Part shown: one piece after another, positions 6,974 to 13,270 of the stretch
Position numbering within the stretch: position 1 is the stretch's first letter
Layout: each line of letters begins with the position of its first letter
Source: Comamonadaceae bacterium
Lineage (GTDB): Bacteria > Pseudomonadota > Gammaproteobacteria > Burkholderiales > Burkholderiaceae_C
DNA length: 13,281 bases
Direction of reading: 5' to 3'
Assembly: GCA_947374485.1 (NCBI GenBank)
Contig: CANCCF010000102.1
Span: forward strand, 1 to 13,281
Position numbers and translations under genes: made by a program
Notes under the pieces: model-generated
Databases searched by the model: none
Told to the model about the DNA's origin: nothing
The model's input: the letters and a program-made list of their open reading frames with translations, nothing else

Positions 6974-8848
6974 ATGAGCACGTCCCCCACCCACGCTACC
7001 CACACCAACACCGCAAACGCTGCGGCCACCGAAGCCGCAAAGCCGAGCAACTTTCTGCGCCAGATCATCGAAAGTGATCTGGAAAAAGGCAGCTACGCCA
7101 CGCGCCGCTGGGCGGGCAGCCCGGGCGACGCCGCACACCATGCCGCAGGCCAGACCGACCCGGCCAAAATCCGCACCCGCTTTCCGCCTGAGCCCAATGG
7201 CTATCTGCACATTGGCCATGCCAAAAGCATCTGCATCAACTTCGGCTTGGCGCGTGACTACGGCGGCGTGTGCCACCTGCGCTTTGACGACACCAACCCC
7301 GAGAAGGAAGACACTGAGTACGTCAACAGCATCATCGACGCGGTGCGCTGGCTGGGCTTTGACTGGGCGCAGATCGGCCAGGCACCCGGCAGCGCCGCGC
7401 CCTACCAGGCCAGTGACTATTTCGATTTCATGTACCGCGCCGCCGAGCACCTGATCCAGGCCGGCCTGGCCTATGTGGACGAGCAAACCGCAGAGGAAAT
7501 GCGCCTGAGCCGCGGCGACTTCGGCAAGCCCGGTGTCGACAGCCCGTTTCGCGCCCGCACCCCGGCCGAAAACCTGGCGCGCTTTCGCGAAATGCGCGAT
7601 GGCAAACACGAAGACGGCTCCATGGTGCTGCGCGCCAGGATCGACATGGCCAGCCCCAACATCAACATGCGCGACCCGGCCATCTACCGCATCCGCCGCG
7701 CCACCCACCACAACACAGGCGACACCTGGTGCATTTACCCCATGTACACCTTTGCGCATCCGATTGAGGACGCGCTGGAGCAAATCACCCACAGCTTTTG
7801 CACGCTGGAGTTTGAAGACCAACGCCCGTTTTACGACTGGCTGATGGAGCGCCTGTCGGAGGGAACAACGCTTCCCGATGGTCGCGTTGTGGGCGGCCTG
7901 CTGGCCAGCCCGCCGCCGCACCAGTACGAGTTTGCCCGCCTCAACCTCACCTACGTGATCACCAGCAAGCGCAAGCTCGCGCAGTTGGTCTACGACCACA
8001 AGGTCAATGGCTGGGACGACCCGCGCATGCCAACCATCGTCGGCCTGCGCCGGCGCGGCTACACGGCGCAAAGCCTGCAACTGTTTGCCGAGCGCATTGG
8101 CGTGACCAAGAGCGACAGCTGGATTGACTATTCCACCCTGGAAGGCTGCCTGCGCGAAGACCTGGAAACCAAGGCGCATCGCGGCATGGCCGTGCTCAAC
8201 CCGGTCAAGCTGGTGCTCACCAACTGGGACGAAGTCATGGGCGCCGGCCACCTGGAGCCCTGCACGCAACCCGCCCTGCCCCACGCGGCCGAAGGCACAG
8301 AGCCGCCCCCAGCGCGCCACTTCACCATCGGCAAAGAGGTGTGGATTGAGCGCGAGGATTTTGAAGAGGTGCCCCCAAAGGGCTACAAGCGCCTGTTCCC
8401 GGGCAACAAGGTGCGACTGAAAGGCGGCTATGTGATCGAGTGCACCGGCTGCAGCAAGGATGCCAGCGGAGTCATCACCGAAGTGCTGGCCACCGTCGTG
8501 CCCGACACCAAGAGCGGCACCCCCGGCAGCGACCTCGTCAAGGTCAAAGCCGCCATCACCTGGGTGGGCGTGGCCAACGGTGTGAACGCGGAAGTGCGCA
8601 TGTACGACCGGCTGTTTCTGGATGCGCAGCCGGATGCGGGCGGCAAGGACTTTATTGAGAGCCTGAACCCGAACAGCCTGAAGGTGGTGACGGCGATAGT
8701 TGAGCCTTCACTGGCGAATGCGGTGGCCGGACAGCAGTTCCAGTTTGAGCGGCATGGGTACTTTGTGGCGGATTTGCTGGACCATGTGCAAGGGGAGAAA
8801 CCGGTGTTTAACTTGGCGGTGGGGTTGAAGGATAGTTGGGGAAAGTAA
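6974..8848 (+). CDS. glnS: Glutaminyl-tRNA synthetase
   Basis: A class I aminoacyl-tRNA synthetase that charges tRNA-Gln with glutamine in the cytoplasm. The Rossmann-fold HIGH motif is in FPPEPNGYLHIGHAKS (HIGH at 79-82), followed by LRFDDTNPEKED; the second signature is VITSKRKL (328-335), where E. coli has VMSKRKL. WDDPRMPT, GLRRRGYT and the two C-terminal anticodon-binding beta-barrels (about 400-620) are all present, ending in FERHGYF and VGLKDSW. At 624 residues it is about 70 longer than the E. coli enzyme. The extra length is an Ala/Thr/His-rich N-terminal tail plus a segment at about 43-64, an insertion at about 295-311 (EGTTLPDGRVVGG) before QYEF, and smaller loops near 430-447 and 510-520. 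Having GlnRS implies direct charging of tRNA-Gln. Identification is secure. Confidence 0.98.
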   Translation: MSTSPTHATHTNTANAAATEAAKPSNFLRQIIESDLEKGSYATRRWAGSPGDAAHHAAGQTDPAKIRTRFPPEPNGYLHIGHAKSICINFGLARDYGGVCHLRFDDTNPEKEDTEYVNSIIDAVRWLGFDWAQIGQAPGSAAPYQASDYFDFMYRAAEHLIQAGLAYVDEQTAEEMRLSRGDFGKPGVDSPFRARTPAENLARFREMRDGKHEDGSMVLRARIDMASPNINMRDPAIYRIRRATHHNTGDTWCIYPMYTFAHPIEDALEQITHSFCTLEFEDQRPFYDWLMERLSEGTTLPDGRVVGGLLASPPPHQYEFARLNLTYVITSKRKLAQLVYDHKVNGWDDPRMPTIVGLRRRGYTAQSLQLFAERIGVTKSDSWIDYSTLEGCLREDLETKAHRGMAVLNPVKLVLTNWDEVMGAGHLEPCTQPALPHAAEGTEPPPARHFTIGKEVWIEREDFEEVPPKGYKRLFPGNKVRLKGGYVIECTGCSKDASGVITEVLATVVPDTKSGTPGSDLVKVKAAITWVGVANGVNAEVRMYDRLFLDAQPDAGGKDFIESLNPNSLKVVTAIVEPSLANAVAGQQFQFERHGYFVADLLDHVQGEKPVFNLAVGLKDSWGK

Positions 8849-8869
8849 GGTGACAGATACGGGCGGCGC

Positions 8870-9784
8870 TTAAGCCAACACAAACTCCAGCCCCGCACAC
8901 ACCGCCGCCACCTGGGCCGCAATGCACTGTTCGGGCGTGGCGTGTGGGCTGTCCGGGTAGACCTCGGTGGTGCTGGTGTAGCGCGCACCACTCACGCTGG
9001 CGCACAGGCCCAGTTCTGTCATCGCATAGTGAATCACGCCCGGCGCCTGCAGGGGTGAGCCCAGTATTTCGTTCTTGTCATCAGCCGGCGCAATGTGGGT
9101 GACGCGTTGCACCGCCTGGATGAGGGCCTGCTGGAACGCGGGTTGTGGGTTGCCCGTGTCATCCACCAGATAGAAGCCGTCGGGGATGGAGCCAGGCTCA
9201 AACGGTTTGCCATCACGCGCGGCCACGGCAGGGCGGTATTCGGACTCGTCGGTATCGGTGGTTTCGTGCAGGTCGATGTGGGCCGCAAACTGGCCGCGCA
9301 GGGGCGCCACCAAACGCATCAATGCAGCAGACTCCTGCGCCGGGCTGTCTGCACGGAAGGAGCGATTGGGGTCTATGGCGTCATGGTTCCAGCGCTGGAT
9401 GCGCTCATAGGCCCACGGGCTCACGCAGGGCACCACCAGCAGGTTGATGCGACCCCCATACCCTTGGGCGTGCGCATCCACAAAGCGCAGCGCGCCATGC
9501 ACGCCACTGGTCTCGTAGCCGTGTACGCCACCGGTGACCAGCACACAGGGTAGACCGGGCTTCCAGTCGCGGCTGCGGATGGCAAGCAAGGGGAAGCGTT
9601 CATCCCCATAGATCACCTCGCCATAAGACACCACGTCAAAGCGGTTGCGCAGTCGCTCGATGGCGGCCAACACGTCATCGGCATAGCTGCGCTGGCGGAC
9701 TTGGCGTGCGCGCCACTGGGACCGCTCTGCGTCGCCCCAGGGATGGCCTGGTGAACCGATGGGGTAAAAGTGGAAGTCGCTCAT
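8870..9784 (-). CDS. M14-family zinc carboxypeptidase-like protein
   Basis: A 304-residue protein with the carboxypeptidase A-type zinc site. Zinc ligands are His88 and Glu91 in GGVHGYETSG and His173 in HIDLHET. The substrate-binding Asn-Arg pair is in AIDPNRSF (140-141), and the catalytic Glu is probably Glu274 in TSTTEVYPDSP. No signal peptide is visible, so it is probably cytoplasmic, unlike secreted digestive members. In this family such proteins release C-terminal residues or act on small amide substrates; the aspartoacylase/succinylglutamate desuccinylase branch is a related alternative. The precise substrate is unknown. It is convergent with glnS, only 21 bp apart with no terminator seen between them, and divergent from the DUF924 gene. 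It lacks a Shine-Dalgarno sequence. Confidence 0.88.
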   Translation of the reverse strand: MSDFHFYPIGSPGHPWGDAERSQWRARQVRQRSYADDVLAAIERLRNRFDVVSYGEVIYGDERFPLLAIRSRDWKPGLPCVLVTGGVHGYETSGVHGALRFVDAHAQGYGGRINLLVVPCVSPWAYERIQRWNHDAIDPNRSFRADSPAQESAALMRLVAPLRGQFAAHIDLHETTDTDESEYRPAVAARDGKPFEPGSIPDGFYLVDDTGNPQPAFQQALIQAVQRVTHIAPADDKNEILGSPLQAPGVIHYAMTELGLCASVSGARYTSTTEVYPDSPHATPEQCIAAQVAAVCAGLEFVLA

Positions 9785-9805
9785 AAGTGCTGGTTCGCTT
9801 GTGCG

Positions 9806-9834
9806 TTTTAAGAGTGGAACGAGGCTATTGTGAA
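9806..9834 (-). promoter_or_regulatory. Candidate promoter of the M14 peptidase gene
   Basis: On the minus strand, TTCACA (9834-9829, 5 of 6) with a 17-bp spacer to TTAAAA (9811-9806), or 18 bp to TAAAAC. The start would lie about 15 bases before the ATG at 9784. Confidence 0.45.
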
Positions 9835-9852
9835 TGCAGTATTCTGAACGCC

Positions 9853-10392
9853 ATGCAGCCCCAAAACATTCTCCATTTCTGGTTCGAAGAGCTCAGCGCC
9901 AAGCAGCACTTCAGCAAGGACGCGGCGCTGGACGCAAGCATTGCCACCCGCTTTGGCGCCACACTGGAGGCCGCGGCGCGCTGCGAGCTGTTTGCCTGGC
10001 GCAGCAGCCCAACAGGGCGGCTGGCCGAGATCATTGTGCTGGACCAGTTCTCGCGCAACATCTGCCGCGACACGCCGCGTGCCTTCGCGCAGGACGCCGT
10101 GGCACTGGTGCTGGCACAAGAGCTGGTGGCCAGCGCGCTGGACCACAACTTGCCCGCCGCGCAACGCGCCTTTGCCTACATGCCCTATATGCACAGCGAG
10201 TCGGCGCTGGTGCAGGCCAAGGGCATCGCGTTGTTCACGCAATTGGGCCTGGACGACACACTGCGCTTCGCCCTGCACCACCAGTCCATCATCCAGCGCT
10301 TTGGCCGCTACCCGCACCGCAATGCGCTTCTGGGGCGCCCGTCCACTGCTCAAGAGCTGGCGTTTTTGAGCGGGCCGGGCTCCTCCTTTTAA
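9853..10392 (+). CDS. DUF924 family protein
   Basis: A 179-residue member of the DUF924 family, widespread in proteobacteria and without an established function; the fold is thought to be all-helical and TPR-like. All family landmarks are seen in order: ILHFWFEELS at the start, IIVLDQFSRNICRDTPRAFAQD (in two halves, about 60-81), AFAYMPYMHSES near 107-117, SIIQRFGRYPHRNALLGR near 144-161, STAQELAFL and the closing PGSSF. The ATG here is preferred over an in-frame GTG at 9787, because the protein then begins exactly at the family start and leaves a 68-bp divergent promoter gap. TATTCT, a 4 of 6 -10 match, ends seven bases before the ATG. Seven bases after its stop comes the DUF3820 gene, so the two are surely co-transcribed. 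Confidence 0.92.
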   Translation: MQPQNILHFWFEELSAKQHFSKDAALDASIATRFGATLEAAARCELFAWRSSPTGRLAEIIVLDQFSRNICRDTPRAFAQDAVALVLAQELVASALDHNLPAAQRAFAYMPYMHSESALVQAKGIALFTQLGLDDTLRFALHHQSIIQRFGRYPHRNALLGRPSTAQELAFLSGPGSSF

Positions 10393-10399
10393 GCCCACC

Positions 10400-10621
10400 A
10401 TGCACCCCGAAGACCTGCAAAAGCTCGTCACCCTGGCCATGCCCTTTGGCAAGCACAAGGGCGTGTTGCTGGCCGACCTGCCCGGCAACTACCTGACCTG
10501 GTTTGCCCGCGAAGGCTTTCCCAAAGGCGAACTGGGCCGCCTGTTGGCCCTGATGCATGAGATTGACCACAACGGCCTTTCCGATTTGCTCAAGCCCCTG
10601 CGTACACCGGCTGCGCGCTAA
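10400..10621 (+). CDS. DUF3820 family small protein
   Basis: A 73-residue soluble protein of the DUF3820 family, described in Pfam as a putative quorum-sensing-regulated virulence factor although biochemical function is not established. The core MPFGKHKGVLLADLPGNYL plus TWFAREGFPKGELG (residues 14-47) is the family signature, followed by a helix, LLALMHEIDHNGLSDLL. No membrane segment or signal is seen. The gene lies seven bases behind the DUF924 gene, and the tight spacing suggests translational linkage. Normal length for the family. Confidence 0.9.
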   Translation: MHPEDLQKLVTLAMPFGKHKGVLLADLPGNYLTWFAREGFPKGELGRLLALMHEIDHNGLSDLLKPLRTPAAR

Positions 10622-10684
10622 CGGCGCCCTGCTCTCCTTTTTTCCGCTTCATTCCACTTTTTTTCTCCATTTAGGTTTTCTCCC
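10622..10684 (+). other. Pyrimidine-rich spacer before the monooxygenase-like gene
   Basis: A 63-bp gap in which almost every base from 10628 on is C or T, including runs of six and seven T. There is no hairpin in front of the T runs, so it is not a standard terminator. It could be an S1-protein-binding leader for the next gene, which has only a weak AGG in front of it. Confidence 0.4.
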
Positions 10685-10975
10685 ATGTCGGATCTCATCA
10701 TCGTTGCCCGGGTCGTGTCCAAGCCAGGCCATGCCCAAGCCCTCGTCGCGGCCCAAGTGGCCTTTGTCGCCATTGCGCGCCAGCAGCCGGGCTGCCTTTT
10801 GTACGACCTGCACGAGGATGAGGAGCAAAGCGGCTCGGTGCTGTTCTTCGAGCGCTGGCGTGACCGTGCCGCCTGGGATGCCCATATGGCGGGTGCCCAC
10901 ATGGAAACCTTTCGCGCCCAAACAGCAGACTGGATTGGCAGCGTCGAATTGCTGCGCATGCGCCAGGTGGCCTGA
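10685..10975 (+). CDS. ABM-domain (antibiotic biosynthesis monooxygenase-like) protein
   Basis: A 96-residue single-domain protein of the dimeric alpha/beta-barrel ABM fold. In order: first strand LIIVARVVSKPGH, helix ALVAAQVAFVAIARQQPGC, strand LLYDLHEDEEQSGSVLFFERWRD (in two parts, about 39-60), the Trp-containing helix AAWDAHMAGAHM and a final strand VELLRM. The pattern GCLLYDLHED...FFERW...WDAHMAGAHM matches YgiN-type putative quinol monooxygenases, which act without cofactor on quinones, but ABM proteins are often annotated without tested activity. Normal length. It is 63 bp behind DUF3820 on the same strand, so it may belong to that transcript or have its own. Confidence 0.88.
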   Translation: MSDLIIVARVVSKPGHAQALVAAQVAFVAIARQQPGCLLYDLHEDEEQSGSVLFFERWRDRAAWDAHMAGAHMETFRAQTADWIGSVELLRMRQVA

Positions 10976-11081
10976 GAGCGGCGGCAGGCCCTGCACCGGT
11001 GTGGCTTCCCAGACGCGGTCGGTCCGCTAGCCACAAGGCATTGAGCTTGAGGATTCGCAATCCGCAAACGCGGCTGCGTTC

Positions 11082-11087
11082 CATATT
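11082..11087 (+). promoter_or_regulatory. Weak -10-like CATATT six bases before the phosphoribosyltransferase
   Basis: CATATT matches the -10 consensus at 4 of 6 and sits six bases from the ATG. No good -35 is seen. It is listed because it repeats the spacing found at glsA, glnS and the adaptor gene. Confidence 0.25.
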
Positions 11088-11093
11088 GCGCCC

Positions 11094-11735
11094 ATGTTCC
11101 AAAACCGGACCGATGTCGCCCAGCAGTTGCTGGAAAAGCTGCGGCACTACCAAGGCGAAGACCCACTGGTACTGGCCATTCCGCGCGGCGCCGTACCCAT
11201 GGGCCGCACCATTGCCTTGGGGCTGGGCGGTGCGCTGGACGTGGTGCTGGTGCGCAAGCTGCGGGCGCCGCTGCAGCCGGAGCTGGCCATAGGCGCCATT
11301 GACGAGAACGGCTGGACCTATCTCACCGACCATGCCACGCACCACGAAGTGTCGGCCGACTACATCGCCACCGAAAAGCTGACCCAGTTGCAGACCCTGC
11401 GCGCACGCCGCGCCCAGTACACATCGGGGCGCTTGCCATTGGCTGTTAAAGACCGGATCGTGATTGTGGTGGACGACGGCTTGGCGACAGGCGCCACCAT
11501 GGTGGCCGCGCTACACGGCCTGCGCGCCCGACAGCCGGCCCGGCTGGTATGCGCGGTGCCGGTGGCACCACCTGAGGCGGCAGCAAAGATTAGGCCGCTG
11601 GTGGATGAATTTGTGTGCCTGGAAGTCAGCGCGGACTTCCACTCGGTGGGGCAGTTTTATGCCAACTTTGTTCAGGTGGAAGATGTCGAGGTGATTGCGC
11701 TGCTGAACGCTGCCGAGCCGGCAAAAAACCAATGA
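11094..11735 (+). CDS. Phosphoribosyltransferase-domain protein
   Basis: A 213-residue type I phosphoribosyltransferase-like protein. The PRPP-binding loop is VIVVDDGLATGATM (123-136), with the two acidic residues and the Thr-Gly-Ala-Thr turn. Upstream are LVLAIPRGAVPMG (26-37), VVLVRKLRAPLQPELAIGA (50-68) with the family's Arg-Lys-Leu motif, and a helical hood at about 85-112. This arrangement fits stand-alone ComF-like or 'PRTase domain' proteins that are often annotated as putative and whose purine or other substrate is unknown. Normal length for that group (about 210-220). It has no Shine-Dalgarno sequence. Its TGA lies directly before the hairpin at 11737, which should end the transcript. 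Confidence 0.9.
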   Translation: MFQNRTDVAQQLLEKLRHYQGEDPLVLAIPRGAVPMGRTIALGLGGALDVVLVRKLRAPLQPELAIGAIDENGWTYLTDHATHHEVSADYIATEKLTQLQTLRARRAQYTSGRLPLAVKDRIVIVVDDGLATGATMVAALHGLRARQPARLVCAVPVAPPEAAAKIRPLVDEFVCLEVSADFHSVGQFYANFVQVEDVEVIALLNAAEPAKNQ

Positions 11736-11736
11736 A

Positions 11737-11766
11737 AAAGCCACCCATCTTGCGATGGGTGGCTTT
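11737..11766 (+). terminator. 13-bp hairpin terminator, possibly bidirectional
   Basis: AAAGCCACCCATC (11737-11749), loop TTGC, GATGGGTGGCTTT (11754-11766): a perfect stem one base behind the phosphoribosyltransferase stop. The T-run is short on the plus strand (TTT, then CC). On the minus strand the A run at 11735-11739 gives TTTTT, so it may also stop transcription arriving from the right. Confidence 0.8.
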
Positions 11767-11773
11767 CCAATTT

Positions 11774-11787
11774 TGGCGGAGTGGACG
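11774..11787 (-). other. tRNA-Asp 3'-end-like sequence, candidate integration site half
   Basis: Read on the minus strand this is CGTCCACTCCGCCA, the 3' end of the acceptor stem, discriminator and CCA of tRNA-Asp as remembered from Burkholderiales. The bases upstream on that strand do not give a T arm, so no intact tRNA is here. P4-type integrases commonly target tRNA 3' ends; this is probably an att core. The tRNA assignment is from memory. Confidence 0.5.
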
Positions 11788-11804
11788 ACAAAAAAACCAA
11801 GCTC

Positions 11805-11905
11805 CGCTATCTACCGGAAACGGCCGCATTGTCAATGGTGACAACGAGTTACTGATTTTCATAGTGTCGCTATCGATCGCTATCGATCAGTGAAAAACCG
11901 CTATC
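11805..11905 (+). repeat. Four direct CGCTATC heptamers spaced in helical phase
   Basis: CGCTATC begins at 11805, 11868, 11878 and 11899, always on the plus strand. The spacings are 63, 10 and 21 bp. The middle pair is a tandem of TCGCTATCGA (11867-11876 and 11877-11886). The first and last extend to CCGCTATCTACCG and CCGCTATCCACCG, 12 of 13 identical. Confidence 0.75.
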
Positions 11906-11928
11906 CACCGCGATAGATGCGCGCTTTC

Positions 11929-11952
11929 CTGTGAGTCAAACTGTGAGTCAAA
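11929..11952 (+). repeat. Perfect 12-bp tandem repeat CTGTGAGTCAAA x2
   Basis: Copies at 11929-11940 and 11941-11952, ending nine bases before the integrase ATG. The position overlaps where the int promoter or ribosome site should lie, so a bound protein would probably affect int expression. It is not a CRISPR-type array. Confidence 0.85.
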
Positions 11953-11961
11953 TCACGCTCC

Positions 11962-13227
11962 ATGAAAGCAAGCAACCGCAAAACCATTCAAAATCTAATC
12001 GACCAAGCCACCCCGCACGCAGGCGGCCGGTCACCGAAGCTGTACCGCATTGAGGGCTCGGAATTTCTTCTGCAGGTCACCCCAGGCAAAGTTAAGTCAT
12101 GGGTATATCGCTACACACTCAACGGTCGCACCCGCAGTATGGGATTGGGTCCAGTGCGCAAAGTTTCCTTTGAAGACGCAAAAAAACTCTCTCGTAAGAT
12201 TCGAGTCTTACTGGATGAAGGCGTCGACCCGCTTTCCGAACGTGACCGAATCGAGCAAGCCAAAGCTAACGAGCAGGCTAAAGCCGTCGAGCAATCCCAG
12301 CGAATGACCTTCCGTCAATGTGCAGTTGCATTTATCGATTCGCATCGCTCAGGTTGGAAGTCAGATAAACATGCTGCCCAATGGACTTCAACCTTAGAAG
12401 CCTACGCCTATCCAATATTGGGTGACAAGGCGGTAGCTGACATTGATGTATCCATGGTGAAAGAAGTCATAGAACCCATATGGCTTACAAAGAATGAAAC
12501 TGCCTCGCGCGTACGCTCCCGCCTGGAGAAGGTACTCGGTTGGGCATCCGTCCATGGTTACCGCAGCGGTGAGAACCCAGCGCGGTGGTCGGGCTACCTT
12601 AGTGAGATATTTCCTAAGCGCAGTGCAGTTCGAGAAATAGAACACCACCCTGCACTACCCTATGGGGAGCTACCTGCATTCATGCAGTTGCTTGAGAAGT
12701 CCAATGGCATCGGCAGTTGGGTCATGCGCTTCCTCATACTGACAGCTACGCGGACAACTGAGGCACGCGCCGCCGAATGGGGCGAAATTGACATGGAACA
12801 GAAATTGTGGGAGATACCGGCAACACGGATGAAGGCAAAAAGACTGCAACGCATTCCGCTGTCTGTCGCAGCGATGGACATCCTGCACGTTATGAAGACA
12901 CTCAACGACGCACAAACGGAGCCGTCCAAATATGTGTTTCCAGGACAGCAGCATGGAAAGCATCCGTCAGAGGCGATCATGTTGGCATTGCTGAAACGCA
13001 TCAATCGGAAAGACATCGTACCCCACGGGTTTCGCAGCACATTTCGCGACTACATTGCAGAGCAAACCAACTTCCCTCGCGAAGTGGCAGAGGCTGCACT
13101 GGCACACGCCTTAGAAGACAAAACGGAAGCCGCCTATCAACGCGGCGACTACTTGGGAAAGCGGCGGGAAATGATGGACATGTGGGGAGCCTTCTGCGTC
13201 CCGACACTCAAAGCTAGCGGCACCTGA
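11962..13227 (+). CDS. P4-type tyrosine recombinase / integrase
   Basis: A 421-residue integrase of the DUF4102 plus catalytic-domain class found on genomic islands and P4-like satellites. Residues about 1-95 form the arm-DNA-binding domain (LYRIEGSEFLLQVTPGKVKSWVYRY, in two parts, and EDAKKLSRKIRVLLDEGVDP). An Ala/Gln-rich helix links to the SAM-like core-binding domain (about 116-210). The catalytic domain has Arg264 in TATRTTEAR, Lys291 in RMKAKRLQRIPLS, the HGFRS box (His355, Arg358), His382 in ALAHALEDK and nucleophile Tyr392 in EAAYQRGDYL. All catalytic residues are present, so it should be active. Base composition is lower in GC than the genes to the left. No clear Shine-Dalgarno sequence. 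Only this gene of the element is inside the window, so its type and cargo are unknown. Confidence 0.96.
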   Translation: MKASNRKTIQNLIDQATPHAGGRSPKLYRIEGSEFLLQVTPGKVKSWVYRYTLNGRTRSMGLGPVRKVSFEDAKKLSRKIRVLLDEGVDPLSERDRIEQAKANEQAKAVEQSQRMTFRQCAVAFIDSHRSGWKSDKHAAQWTSTLEAYAYPILGDKAVADIDVSMVKEVIEPIWLTKNETASRVRSRLEKVLGWASVHGYRSGENPARWSGYLSEIFPKRSAVREIEHHPALPYGELPAFMQLLEKSNGIGSWVMRFLILTATRTTEARAAEWGEIDMEQKLWEIPATRMKAKRLQRIPLSVAAMDILHVMKTLNDAQTEPSKYVFPGQQHGKHPSEAIMLALLKRINRKDIVPHGFRSTFRDYIAEQTNFPREVAEAALAHALEDKTEAAYQRGDYLGKRREMMDMWGAFCVPTLKASGT

Positions 13228-13260
13228 ATTTGGCATAAACACAACATATTTTCAATCCAA

Positions 13261-13270
13261 CTATCGACCG
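13261..13270 (+). repeat. Third CTATCnACCG copy, behind the integrase
   Basis: CTATCGACCG here matches CTATCTACCG (11807-11816) and CTATCCACCG (11901-11910) at 9 of 10 bases. It lies 33 bp after the integrase stop, at the very end of the window. The rest of 13228-13281 is AT-rich with no feature seen. Confidence 0.55.

Larger units (their letters stand above)
11788..11961. promoter_or_regulatory. Integrase upstream region, attachment-site-like
   Basis: A 174-bp non-coding stretch, visibly less GC-rich than the chromosome to its left. It holds the CGCTATC repeats (11805-11905) and the CTGTGAGTCAAA tandem (11929-11952). Such dense repeats beside an integrase fit arm-type binding sites for the integrase or a directionality factor, or operators controlling int. 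Confidence 0.5.

Noticed and set aside
6966..6977. Three-codon ORF ATG AAA GCA TGA overlapping the glnS start
   Set aside because: Its ATG uses the last bases of the -10-like hexamer, so it is probably not transcribed; so short an ORF is expected by chance.
6755..8320. 521-codon minus-strand frame opposite glsA and glnS
   Set aside because: It lies over two secure enzymes on the other strand and spans their intergenic gap; it arises from GC-rich codon structure.
9787..9852. GTG start for the DUF924 protein
   Set aside because: It would add 22 residues foreign to the family and consume the divergent promoter gap.
10976..11093. Possible small gene between the ABM and phosphoribosyltransferase genes
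   Set aside because: No frame has a plausible start with a Shine-Dalgarno or a recognisable product; it reads as spacer.
11774..11850. Possible complete tRNA on the minus strand
   Set aside because: Only the acceptor 3' end matches; there is no T arm, anticodon arm or matching 5' acceptor strand.
11867..11952. Possible CRISPR array in the repeat-rich region
   Set aside because: The repeats are 7-12 bp, tandem or irregularly spaced, with no spacers of uniform length and no cas gene.
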